Assembly: GCF_914767665.1 (NCBI RefSeq)
Contig: NC_059507.1
Span: forward strand, 14,260,001 to 14,324,000
DNA from: Harmonia axyridis
Lineage: Eukaryota > Arthropoda > Insecta > Coleoptera > Coccinellidae
DNA: 64,000 nucleotides
Direction of reading: 5' to 3'
In this document: in pieces, positions 1 to 10,400 of the stretch
How positions within the stretch are numbered: position 1 is the stretch's first letter
How the letters are laid out: the number at the start of each line of letters is the position of its first letter
Made by a program: the position numbers and the translations under genes
The notes under the pieces: model-generated
The model's database searches: none
The model's input: only the letters and a program-made list of their open reading frames with translations
What the model was told of the DNA's origin: nothing

Positions 1-118
1 ACGAAATGATAGGTAAAATAGTGGAAGAGTAAAACTACTAAATACCTTTGAAATGTGTCGGATACGAATAATATTCTCGAGATGAATTCCACATTGCCTC
101 TTTCACTATCTTCGTAAG

Positions 119-304
119 TAATTGCACAAGTGCATCAAAATTACCGATAATTTTGCATGACAGCGTGTTGTCATAAAAACTGCAAAGAGCCCTCCACCTT
201 CGGTGTCGGGCTCTTTCTCCAAAAAAGAAAATGACCGAATGCAGTTTTTCAAAGAAAACACGCTGGAATGCGAAATTATCCGGTCATTTTGATGCACGAG
301 TGTA
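119..304. repeat. Foldback (inverted-repeat) element
   Basis: The two outer ~50-bp arms are imperfect reverse complements: the left arm contains GTGCATCAAAAT and AGCGTGTT, and the right arm contains AACACGCT and ATTTTGATGCAC. The middle adds a GC-richer hairpin with GAGCCC pairing to GGGCTC around a CACC/GGTG inner stem (about 188-215). The whole unit can fold into one long hairpin, as in a MITE or foldback element. No coding capacity and no clear target duplication are visible. Confidence 0.6.
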
Positions 305-470
305 ATTCGGGGGAATATTTCCCGAATAAACTGTTACATCACTTTTCAAACTGATGTAGAATGGAATTGCCATAGATTCGAACTGTGTAAGATGCATAGA
401 AACTATGCATCTATGAACAGAACAATTATCGCAGTGCAGTTTCGCTTCCTACAATGCAATTATCGCTGTA

Positions 471-592
471 ATTTTCGATAATTGTTCTCCATATACATAG
501 AATTTTTGACAGGAGGGAAATATTCGCTGAAATTTTCGATAATTGTTGTCCATATACATAGAATTTTTGACAGGAGGGAAATATTCGCTGTT
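471..592. repeat. Two-copy 61-bp tandem repeat
   Basis: ATTTTCGATAATTGTT starts at 471 and again at 532. The two 61-bp units match almost base for base (one clear C/G difference), both running through CATATACATAG and ACAGGAGGGAAATATTCGCTG. It is non-coding and probably part of a larger dispersed repeat, because related ATTATCGC text precedes it at about 426-470. Confidence 0.85.
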
Positions 593-841
593 ATTTAATT
601 ATCGATAGATATTTTGAAGCGGAAGTTTAGGGTCAGATAGTACTCGATACGATCATCAAAAATTAGTTATAGCAAAAACTCTGCCAATTCAAAATCAAGA
701 GGATGTGGTCACCCCCTCAGAGGGTTGAAGTTATGAGGATGAGAAAAGCGAAAAAGTCCGAGAGATTTTCCACATTTTCATTTTTTCGGAAAATCGTGGT
801 GTTAAGTTTGTGTTGGACTACCCTGTATATAATATGATATA

Positions 842-1788
842 AAGGGTGTTTTTTTTAGAGCTATAGAACTTTAAATTGCAATAAAACAACGATGGTTTAT
901 TCGATTGACATGAATTTTATTTATCCGCAAGATAATCTTGTGGCATTACATTTTAAATATGATTTCTGGCATATGACCGCCACGGCTGGCTCGGATGTAG
1001 TCCAATCTGGACGTCTAATTTTCGATGACTTTTTCCAACATTTGTGGCCTTATATCGGCAATAACACGGCAAATGTTGTCTTCCAAATGGTCAAGTTGTG
1101 GCTTATCTGCATAGACCAATGACTTCACATAGACCCACAGAAAGTAGTCTAGCGGTGTTAAATCACAAGATCTTGGAGGCCAATTCAGAGGTCCAAAAAG
1201 TGAAATTAGGCGGTCACCAAACATGTCTTTCAATAAATCGATTGTGGCACGAGCTGTGTGACATGTTGCGCCGTCTTGTTGGAACCACAGTTCCTGGACA
1301 CCATGTTTGTTCAATTCAGGAATGAAAAAGTTAGTAATCATGGCTCTATACCGATCACCATTGAATGTAACGTTCTGGCCATCATCGTTTTTGAAGAAGT
1401 ACGGACCAATGATTCCACCACCCCATAAAGCGCACCAAACAGTCAGTTTTTCTGGATGTAACGGTGTTTCGACATACACTTGAGGATTAGCTTCACTACA
1501 AATGCGGCAGTTTTGTTTGTTGACGTAGCCATTCAACCAGAAGTGCGTTTCATCGCTAAACAAAATTTGCTTATGAAAATCGCGATACGTTTTCCGTACA
1601 GAACCATTATTTTCGAAATAAAATTGCATTATTTGCAAGCGTTGTTCAGGCATAAGTCTATTCATGATGAATTGCCAATTGCCAAACCAAACTGAGAATA
1701 AATCACTTGACAGCTGAGAATAAATCGGTCGCCATCTTGAACAGTAATGCCAACTCAAAGTTATATACCTCGAAAAAAAAACACCCGT
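842..1788 (-). mobile_element. Mariner-type (IS630/Tc1/mariner) element, internally deleted, copy 1
   Basis: A 947-bp element with terminal inverted repeats of about 28 bp (GGGTGTTTTTTTT, then GAG.TATA.AACTTT on both ends) and a TA duplication at 840-841 and 1789-1790. The minus strand carries one transposase reading frame. The element is shorter than a full mariner because the middle of the transposase is missing. A second copy with near-identical ends lies at 45786-46725. Confidence 0.9.
946..1665 (-). pseudogene. Mariner-type transposase, DD41D-like, internally deleted
   Basis: The minus-strand frame starts with a short N-terminus containing MPEQRLQI and jumps directly to the catalytic domain. 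The segment that should hold the helix-turn-helix DNA-binding region is gone, although the reading frame is kept across the junction near 1577-1590. Catalytic motifs seen are FSDETHFW, QQDGATCHTA and DLTPLDYFLW; counting between the second Asp and the Asp of PLDY gives 41 residues, which suggests the DD41D (rosa-like) group. A TAG at 1015-1017 replaces the Trp codon that copy 2 keeps, cutting off the last ~22 residues (ending near 946). Lacking the DNA-binding domain, it should be inactive by itself, but its ends could still be moved by a related enzyme. Confidence 0.88.
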
Positions 1789-1790
1789 TA

Positions 1791-2640
1791 CTATCAAGAA
1801 AGAACACGTTCAATTCGAAGGTGTTTCAAGGGAGGTATGACAGGTGTAGGTACCAACTCATCCTGCTGTAACCAATTGTCCCCGAAAGTTATAAGTAAGT
1901 ATTTCAAATGGGTTAGAAAACGCATATTTACGTTTGTCATTCATTATTACCTTACCTTATTCATAACCTGGCTTATTTTTCAAGCAAAACGACTCATTGA
2001 TTTTCACAGACCACAAGGCACATCAAAAAGTGACACGTTTTGAATGCTTTGCTTTTTATTAATCAGATGTTATTCTATCTTGTTACACCCCATGTTTACC
2101 CACTTCCATATGTCACCTATCAATCTTTCATGATGGATCAATGTGTCATTATGACATTGCAAGTGGCGCTCGAATCTTATGCGATCTTATTGTAATACTC
2201 CTTAAGTCTATCAAAAAAGTTGACATCAAACAAACATCTTTTTGATACTCATCCAAATGAGGCCAATGTTCGATTATTTATCGATTATGAATGAATTAAT
2301 ACTTGTTTACTCGAAATATGAGTTTACTTACATTACATCCGCATTTGTTATCAATTTTGCATATATAAAACAACAATAAAAGTATTTCATGTTATCTAAA
2401 ACGAGAAAGATAAGAATTAATCAATATTGTAACATTTTCTAATTAATATATTTTTTTCCAAAAAATGCCACCTTATCACTATTTTCATTGAACAAAATTA
2501 ATTAATTTAGTGAGCGTTAAAAACTTATACGAGGAAAGACGAAACAAACTTTTTCAAATTTTGTCCTATTGACATCCTCAGATAAGATTTTTAAGAGAGA
2601 TTACATGTCATTTCCGGGTTCAACCAGTAAAAGCACATTT
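1791..2640. other. AT-rich intergenic stretch, no gene seen
   Basis: Only short shadow reading frames are present. I see no splice-supported exon, RNA gene or recognisable repeat before the mariner relic that follows. Confidence 0.6.
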
Positions 2641-2658
2641 TCTTTAAAATATTCGACT

Positions 2659-2775
2659 TTATTCATCAACATAGTCACCTCCAGAAGTGATTTATGTACT
2701 CCACCGCTCCTCTTACTGTTCAATAGCTTTTTTGTAGAAATATTCATCTTTGCTTTCATTAGAGCCCTTTTTTTC
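2659..2775 (-). pseudogene. Mariner transposase C-terminal relic
   Basis: Read on the minus strand, this encodes the end of an irritans-type mariner transposase: FYKKAIEQ, a stop, EERWST, a stop, then GGDYVDE and the terminal TAA at 2659-2661. The bases after the stop resemble the mariner 3' untranslated end also seen at 56551 onward and near 48885. Two in-frame stops within under 40 codons show that it is dead. The rest of the element is not recognisable. Confidence 0.65.
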
Positions 2776-3105
2776 CCAGGAGATTTAATCAAGGGAGGTC
2801 AGATCTGGATAATGAGGTAGGGTGGTCAAGCAGTTGGAAGCGCAATTCGTTCATAGATTTGTTACAAGGACTACGGTCAATATACGAAACTCGTTTTTAT
2901 CTATTTTTCAAAGAACAAAAAATGTTGCGTCACTTAACCTTCAAGAATTAACTCTAGGCTATGAAATTTTGACATTTTCTGAAAGAAAATAGTTGAATGA
3001 AGAATGGAAAAAAACACTTTCGTACTACATATTATTAATACTTTCAAGTGACGTAACTGTTGCAACGTGGGTAAAATTGCCTTTTGGTGGGATATACTTA
3101 CTATA

Positions 3106-3842
3106 CAGGGTTTTCCTAAATTAAAGATGCAGCCGAAAATGACAGATTTCTCAGATCATTTTGAGAAAAAAAAGTTCTATAAACATAGGATCGCAAAAGC
3201 TTTGTTTTCGAAATAAACAGGTTGTTGAAATCTGATTTTTTTCAAGTTTTTCTCTTATAGCACCTTTCCTTCATGAAATATTCAACTTGAATTCTGCAGA
3301 AATATTCTAATTCAAAGTTTTCACCATGTGATTCGCTAATAATGAATACAAATCTACAGGTTGATATTTTTCCTCCAGAACTTTTTTTCGGTAGACCACT
3401 GGTAGTTTAGAAAAATGTAAAATGAAACTTTGGTCCGCAGTAGTACACTTTTTGGTTTCTTGTAGTTTTGTTATTATTGCTACCGATATCGAGCAAAAAA
3501 TTTCAAACAAGAGTTTATAGGTTTAATGAACCTCAACTCTGTAATTTTGTTTAATAATAATAATAAATAAAATTCTTTAATAATCCTTGGAGAAAATCCA
3601 AATTATTGTTAAGATCCAGTTAGTAAGCTGTGATGAATAAGTTGATTGTGAGTTTTGGTAGTTATTTACCTAATCTGCAGCGAAGATTAATAAATACTCG
3701 ATAAACTGATATAATCACAAAAAATTAGGACTACAAGAAACACCCCGTTTCTCGAAAACAAAGCGTTTGTGGGCTCATGTTCATAAGATTTTCATCTTAA
3801 AATCATCCAAGGAATTTCTCATTTTCCTTTGTATCTCCAATC
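3106..3842. repeat. Dispersed repeat family R1, longest copy (long terminal inverted repeats)
   Basis: About 735 bp whose two ends are inverted copies of each other over about 100 bp: the left end carries GAAAATGACAGATTTCTCAG and GCTTTGTTTTCGA, and the right end carries TCGAAAACAAAGCGTTTG and GGAATTTCTCATTTTC. Related copies occur at 13391-13880, 17440-17895, 43985-44625 and 59110-59232. It has no coding capacity, so it looks like a non-autonomous DNA element. A TAA microsatellite lies inside at about 3552-3572. I cannot assign the superfamily. Confidence 0.75.
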
Positions 3843-4265
3843 AAGAAACACTCTGTTTTAACTCCTGTGTAATATATTTGCCAATTAATTGTATAAAAAC
3901 CATTCTTTATCCCCTCAATAAATGAAAAATTTAGGAGGATTCGAAAAATATTGGTAGTTTTTAGGAATATGTATTCAATTTCATTCATGTTAAATTTTCA
4001 TTGAAAGAATAATGAAACACAATTTGTCCTGAATTCATAATACAATGAATCATGAATTTTTATGAATGATAATCCAATAATAACTCGATTAACATCGAAT
4101 CTGCAACCAATTACAACAGCTTCAAAGGTAGTTGATCCCTGTATACCTTCAAGCATAACAATAACTCGTCAGACCAAAATCGAGCCACGTGACGACTGAC
4201 AGATTTGAAATTTTAATTAAAATGAGCCGAGTACGAGATCGATTGATTTGCACATGTTTACTTAC
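3843..4265. other. Intergenic, no gene seen (possible minus-strand intron)
   Basis: This is AT-rich sequence without recognisable coding, RNA or repeat features. If the candidate exon at 4266-4325 is real, this would be the start of its first intron. Confidence 0.4.
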
Positions 4266-4325
4266 TCTGTCTTGCCAAAGGTCTTCATCCTGCAGAGCCT
4301 CTAAAACACCGGCTATAATCCACAT
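4266..4325 (-). CDS. Candidate first coding exon of a minus-strand gene leaving the window (weak)
   Basis: On the minus strand a start codon in good context (ACCAATG) at 4325 opens a 20-codon reading frame that ends exactly at a consensus splice donor, GTAAGT (4265 downward). The peptide begins MWIIAGVLEAL and ends DLWQDR. The surrounding 4.2-4.6 kb is less AT-rich than its flanks, as expected for a promoter and 5' UTR. I do not recognise the peptide and found no matching downstream exon, so this could be chance. RNA evidence would settle it. Confidence 0.25.
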
Positions 4326-4969
4326 TGGTCGAGGTTGTTTAGCACATCGCGCACTACCTATTCTACTCTTCGTTCAAACAGCGGAAATGTAGAATTACAC
4401 AAGCTCACAAGCATAACCCGTTACACTGATCTGACTGATCAAAGCCGAATTCAAAACTAGTCCGCTGGATGAGCTGGTCTGGATTAGAACGGCTGCCTAT
4501 TTTTGAATCCGATCAATTTCAACCGTTCCCAACATAATATGACGGCAGTGGGCTTACTCATGGAAGTGAACTGGACACCGGTTTCTTTCAACGCGAAAAA
4601 AATTACGTTTACTACGTGGGATTTATTACGTCATGGTTCAGTGGTCTTCTGACTTGGTTATGTTTGCATCGTACATCAATTTGGTGTCTCATTACATTAC
4701 AGGTCACGGACAGTCGCAGATAAAGGTTTGTTAGAATGTCCGTCCGAATGATTGATTCCGGAAATGATAGTTTCGAACATAAAAAAAGGAATGATCCCTA
4801 TGTGAGTTTAGGATTTGTTGAGAGATGTCGATAAGTGATAGACATTTCGAGAAATGGTGGATGCGCTACGGAGCTTGTAAGCTTAGTAAATGAGACTAAA
4901 AGTTTCAAGGATATTCAATAACATTAGGAGAAGCTCAGAAGAAATAATTGCTTGAACCTCATTGTTCTA

Positions 4970-5185
4970 TCATTTTGTCACGAATTTTTAATTTTGAGCC
5001 GGTAATCGTCTCAACTCTAATGATCGACTATTTGATGACGAATTCTTGATCAATTTCAATTCACTCCGTCCGTTCGGCTGGCTGTAAACAAGTTACCTTC
5101 AAACTGAAAAAACTATAAACTTGTAATTCTCAGTGGGAGCCCCGATCTCGAATGTTGCAGTTGAGTTCGTTGAAAAACATAAATT
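4970..5185. repeat. Dispersed repeat family R2 copy
   Basis: It shares an ordered set of short blocks with 11870-12050 and 29255-29420: a GAGCCGGTAAT-type block, CTCAAACTC, then CCGTCCG, then AAAAACT..AAACTTG and CTC.GTGGG. Opposite-strand copies occur near 27010, 31340 and 50430. It is non-coding and diverged. Confidence 0.5.
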
Positions 5186-5682
5186 CTATTTGAATTATTT
5201 TACAACACAAGATTTGAGACACCCTGTAATGAGATTTCTTGAATTCCAAAGGAGCATAACTTTTTCATATTCTATTTTTTCGAAAATGTGAAGACGGTTC
5301 ACCTTTAGGATATTGAGAATAAGTTTAATGAGCCAAATACTGAATGAGCATATTTCATTTTTTATATATACATTCTGGTATACAGAAAAATAGAATTTAA
5401 AGAATATTTCTTTTAAAATGTCAATAACATATATTCATTTGTCGTTCTTTGAACTCTGCACTTGCTTCCTGGCGGTTATATTATGAATTTCTAACAATAA
5501 ATATGTATTCTGCTTCTACAATGATACCCTTGCCATGTTTACTAATTAAAATAAGCACATTCACTAAGAATCATTTAAATTGAATTTTTTCCCTGTCGTA
5601 TTTACGAAAATATGACCATTTTATTAAATAGTATCATCTATAGAAGATAAAACTACCGGGAATCATGAGTAACGCAATTTGT

Positions 5683-6168
5683 ACACTAGGCGAAATTCCC
5701 TCGCGAAATAATTTCGCGAGAGAATTGCGCTTAGTGTAGATGCTTCCCCATACCTGAGTAATTGCGGTTTTCAGGCTCTTGCTATGAGAAGGAGCTCAGT
5801 CGGTTTTTTCCATGCATCGAACGATTTCACTCATCGAGATTCGCTTAGTGTAAACTTGGTCTGATGAGTTTGTTTCCACATTGGCTTCTTTCAGGGAACA
5901 ATTGTGTGCTCCACGATCTTTCAGGAAGGTGATTTTTCTTCTCCCTTTTCTTGCTCAAAAATATAAAAGAAAAGGCGGCTGCAGAGGCTGGAGAAGCAAA
6001 TCACGTTTCCATGTTGGCTGTGAAACTAGAACTGAAGGTAGCTCGCTTGAAAACTCGCCCCAGTAGGTAGCTCTGAATTGCGCTATGTTTTGGGGGAAGT
6101 GCGAAATTTCACTCGAGGCTATTAAGTTTCTCCTGAGTGACTTTCGCCAGGGAGTTTCGCTGATGTAA
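5683..6168. mobile_element. MITE-like element with ~24-bp terminal inverted repeats and an internal hairpin
   Basis: The left end (TACACTAGGCGAAATTCCC) is an imperfect reverse complement of the right end (GGGAGTTTCGCTGATGTAA near 6150-6168). Right after the left end a second, tighter palindrome (CGCGAAAT/ATTTCGCG, about 5682-5738) folds the terminus back on itself. The interior has only short shadow reading frames. Superfamily unknown. Confidence 0.55.
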
Positions 6169-6291
6169 GCGCAGCTGAAAAGTAGCCAGAGTAACATTGA
6201 AAAAAATCTAATCCAAAAAAAACTTTAATCTAGGTCATCAAATTCTGAATTCGAATGGAAATCTTTGGATAGGCTACACTGCTGAGGATAT

Positions 6292-6675
6292 ATGGTTCCT
6301 CGAGATCTTCATAAATACCCAGGTTTTGTTCTCCACCTATGCTTATATCGGCTACAGGGACTTCTAGCAGAGTTATTCATTTTTTCTAAAGAAAAATTGT
6401 TACGACGATTAGTTTTTTCTTCCCTGACACAATTTTTTCGTATCTGTGAAGTATTCCTAGGAGGCGACGGACAGGTCCAAGGTCCAAGGATCGGCGGACA
6501 CGCATGGAAAGGACCAGAGAAGCTACGAGGAGCGGACACAACCGATATCTATACTTATGCCATTTTAAATATCCGGGATTTAGCAAATGTCCCCCCCTTT
6601 GTGGGGTGTGATCAAGCCAACTGTGAGGGTAGTTTCCTCTCCTACGCTGATAGGCAAAAGTCGGGGATAAAATAA
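6292..6675 (+). other. Unassigned 127-codon open reading frame
   Basis: An open frame from MVPRDL to a TAA that overlaps the AATAAA-like ATAAAATAAACGG. The middle (about 6450-6550) is GC-richer than the flanks and encodes a Gly/Pro/Arg-rich stretch. I recognise no domain, the opposite strand is also partly open, and no splice sites argue for it. It may be the tail of a mobile element or chance. Confidence 0.2.
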
Positions 6676-7221
6676 ACGGTTGCTCTATTGTCTACGTGCG
6701 TAATCATTCACTGACTGAGCTGATGCAAGAATGATACACAGGTAGAATTCAGAAACGATGTTTTATTCATTATTTAAAGATCCCAAACAAGTTGAAGTGA
6801 TAGTTCCCAAGGAAACAACATTTCTAATGTCACCAAGTAATAAGTCTAGTTCTGAAACGAAGTGAGGTGCATCCACCATAATATATCTTTATTCAGTCAT
6901 AACTCCAGACAATTTTTATGACCGATAACATACTAAAAAGCATTATTTTCAATGTCAAATAGTATCGTTCACGAAAAAACTGGTGTTCATAGCAAAAATA
7001 GATTTAAATGGAGATTTCATCTATCTTTATTATGAGTTGCTTTATGGTTTATAGTTCAGCTTAACAGATGGCGCTTTAAGTTCATTTAGACTGTAAGGTT
7101 TTTGCTCGATAGGTGGTGTCGAATGCTAAACAGTAAAAACACTAAAAACTGAAGACTATAGTGCTGTGGTGTAGGATCCTAGGAACAGGATAACCAATAG
7201 CACAACCCACGGATCGCTGGG
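6676..7221. other. Intergenic, no gene seen
   Basis: No coding or RNA feature is recognisable. The sequence ends in the TCCCC (7222-7226) duplicated by the copia insertion. Confidence 0.6.
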
Positions 7222-7226
7222 TCCCC

Positions 7227-7449
7227 TGTAGAGTTTGCAATTCTGGAAGCTCAGTTATGGTGCAAAAGAATAAAGATGGTTTTGATTTTAAGAAGTTTTA
7301 ATTTCAGCTAAGAGATTCCGATAAACTTAACAGTCTGACATTCACACTTCTCTTTATCAAGTGTCAACTTAGGTTGGAATCCGTGTACTGTGTCAATGAT
7401 CACAGAATAGGAATAATTAAGCCAGATTCACACAATTGTTATATCAACA
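7227..7449 (-). repeat. Copia 3' LTR
   Basis: It begins TGTAGAGTTTGC and ends ATATCAACA as read on the plus strand, and matches 11361-11583 at every base I compared. Because the element runs on the minus strand, this is the downstream (3') LTR. It sits directly after the TCCCC target duplication. Confidence 0.95.
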
Positions 7450-7461
7450 CACCCCTTCAAT
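7450..7461 (-). other. Polypurine tract of the copia element
   Basis: Directly inside the 3' LTR the minus strand reads TTGAAGGGGTG, a short purine-rich run at the position where plus-strand DNA synthesis is primed in LTR retrotransposons. Confidence 0.7.
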
Positions 7462-7489
7462 TTTATGAATCTGACAATACAACAAAACA

Positions 7490-10400
7490 TTACAATTCAG
7501 TTACATTTAACAAATTTCTAAAATAACAAAATTTCACTCGAGGCAATGCTTTTGTCAATACATCTGCCTGTTGATCCTCTGAAGGAATGTATTCAAGTTT
7601 AACTTTATTTTGAGCAATACAATCACGGATAAAGTGATACTTTACATCAATATGCTTACTTCTATTCATTTCTAAAGTAGACGCAATTCTAATACAGGAC
7701 TGGTTATCTTCGTGAACAACAATCGGTTTATTTTTCACAAATATTTCCAACAGTATCTGATTTATGAATAAACTTTCCATTATGGATGAGCACAAAGCAA
7801 CATACTCTGATTCTGTACTTGATAATGCAACTAAATTTTGTTTCTTAGTTTTCCATAATATAGTATTATTGTTCATTTTGATTAAAAATCCTGTAATACT
7901 TTTTCTATCATTTGGATCATTCGCATAGTCTGAGTCTACAAATGTATGAATCTGAATATCTGATTTATTTTCTTTTACAAATTTTAGTCCAAAATTTCTA
8001 GTCCTATTCAGATATTTAAGAACATTTTTCAAATAATGCCAGTGATCCTTTCCATGAGCATTTTGAAATTGACTAAAATAAGAAATTGAGTAGCACAAAT
8101 CTGGTCTTGAACCTAACATGACATACATCAAGCAACCAATTAATTCCCGATAAGGTAAATTTTCTGAACATTTGTCATCTGATGCTAAATATAGTTTTGG
8201 TTGCATAGGAATATCACTACCTTTACAATCATTCATGTTGAACCTAATTAGAACTTTATCTATCAACTTGGTTTGTGAAATAAACAATTCATTTCGAAAT
8301 TTACTTATTTCTAATCCTAAAAATGTCAACGATTCATTTTTCATTTCAGTCATTTTAAATATTTCTGACAATTTATGCTTTATATAATTTATATCTTCCT
8401 CATATTTTGCAAAAATGATCAGATCATCCACATAGAGTAACAAATATATACCTTGAGGTTTAAAATACAAGCACGGATCTTTCTTTGATCTTTGAAAACC
8501 TAAAGTTATTATTTTATCATGAAACGTGTCATTCCAACATTTCGGGGCTTCCTTCAAACCATAAAGGGCCTTATTAAGTTTACATACCAAATTATTATTG
8601 TTTTCATTTTTAAAACCTGGTGGTTGGTGCATATAAACAGGTGATTTTAACATACCATTCAAAAAGGCTGACTTTACATCCATTTGTAGTATATGTAAAT
8701 CTTGTTCTAAGGATAATACAAGTAACATTCTTATGGTCACCATTCTTGCAACTGGTGAATAGACATCTTCATTTTTCAAACTTTGTAAAAATCCTCTAGC
8801 CACTAACCGAGCTTTCTTCACAACTTTTCCATCAACCTCCTTTTCGCGAAACACCCACTTTGAGTCTATCACTTTCACATTACTTGGAGGGTCTACAAGT
8901 TCCCATGTTTGTTGTTCTTCTATGTTCTTCAACTCTTCTTGGATAGCTTCTTTCCAACCTCCTCCTATAGATACGGCTTCTTCATAAGATGTAGGCACCT
9001 CACCTGGTAAATATCCAACAGACAAAGCTGCTAGTAGTTCAGTTTCATCATCGAGATCATAGTCAAGTAATCGAGCTGGCAATCTTTTGTTTCTTTTACC
9101 CCTACCAATTCCTAATTCTTCTGTTTCAATATTTGAGTTTAGTGTTTTCTTGTTATCTTCAACTTCACATTCATCATTATCTTCCAAAATTCTTATAGTT
9201 TTATCATTTTGATCAGTAAGTTCCTTTTCTTCATTAAAAACAACAGATCTTGCTACAACTACTGAATTTTCTTCCATATCATATAATTTATAACCGTTAT
9301 TACAATATCCAATGAGAATGGTTTTCTTGGAATGAGAATCCAATTTACCTATACGATTTTCTTTTGGTATATGTGCATATGCCACACATCCAAAAACTCT
9401 GATTTTATTTAAGTCAGGATTATATCCATACCACATACTTGCCGGGGTAGTGTTTTTAGGTATCGTTGATGATTCTAATCTATTGAGTAAGTATACTGAA
9501 GTGAGTAGTGCATCTCCCCAGAATATTTTGTCTAATTTTGATTCAAAAATTAAGCAACGTGACATTTCCAATATAGTACGGTTGAATCTTTCTGCAATTC
9601 CATTTTGTTCAGGATTCCTAGGTATCGTGTATTCAATCTGTATACCTTTTTGATTACAAAATGCTTTGAAGGTTTCTGAACTATATTCACCTCCATTGTC
9701 ACAACGAATTCTTGAAATTTTTCTATTAAACCTAGAGCTTACTTGAGCTTCATACTCTTTAAATTTTTCAAGAACTTCGGATTTATTTTTCATTAAATAA
9801 ACTTGTGAAAAATGAGTATAATGGTCAACAAAACTTACATAATACTTCATATTATCTCTCGTTTGGGGTGATATTGGTCCACAGACATCTGATGAGATGA
9901 CTTCCAGCACTCTCTTTGGCTTCCGTTCATCAGTCATCGATTTGAAATGGGTTCGTGTCTGTTTTGCTTTCAGACAAACTTCACATAGGGATGTTGGTGG
10001 ATATTTCGAAGAATGTCCCATTCGTCTATGCAGCAAGTCTTGGTCAACAGCAATGTTCAAACAGTCAAATCTAGGATTAAAACAGACTACATATAAGTTT
10101 CCTTTTAGATTTCCTTCTAAAACTATTGTATCATTACCTTTCCTGCATATCCTTACCTTTCCATCTTCAAATATTACCTTGAATCCTTCTTTTTCTATTC
10201 TTTTTACCGATAACAAGTTATATTCCAAGTCATCACTCTGTAGTACATCTTTCAGATTAAAATTTCTTCCATTCTTGTCAGTTACATGTAGGTTTCCACT
10301 TCTTGTAACATTTACAACAGATCCTTTCTTGGCAACATTTATTTGACAACTAACAGGTTTAATATTTGACAAATAAACTTTAGTTTGTTTATTTACTAAG

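Noticed and set aside
5881..6197. Overlapping plus and minus frames inside the 5.7-6.2 kb MITE
   Set aside because: Both lie within a terminal-repeat-bounded non-autonomous element and show no protein similarity I recognise.
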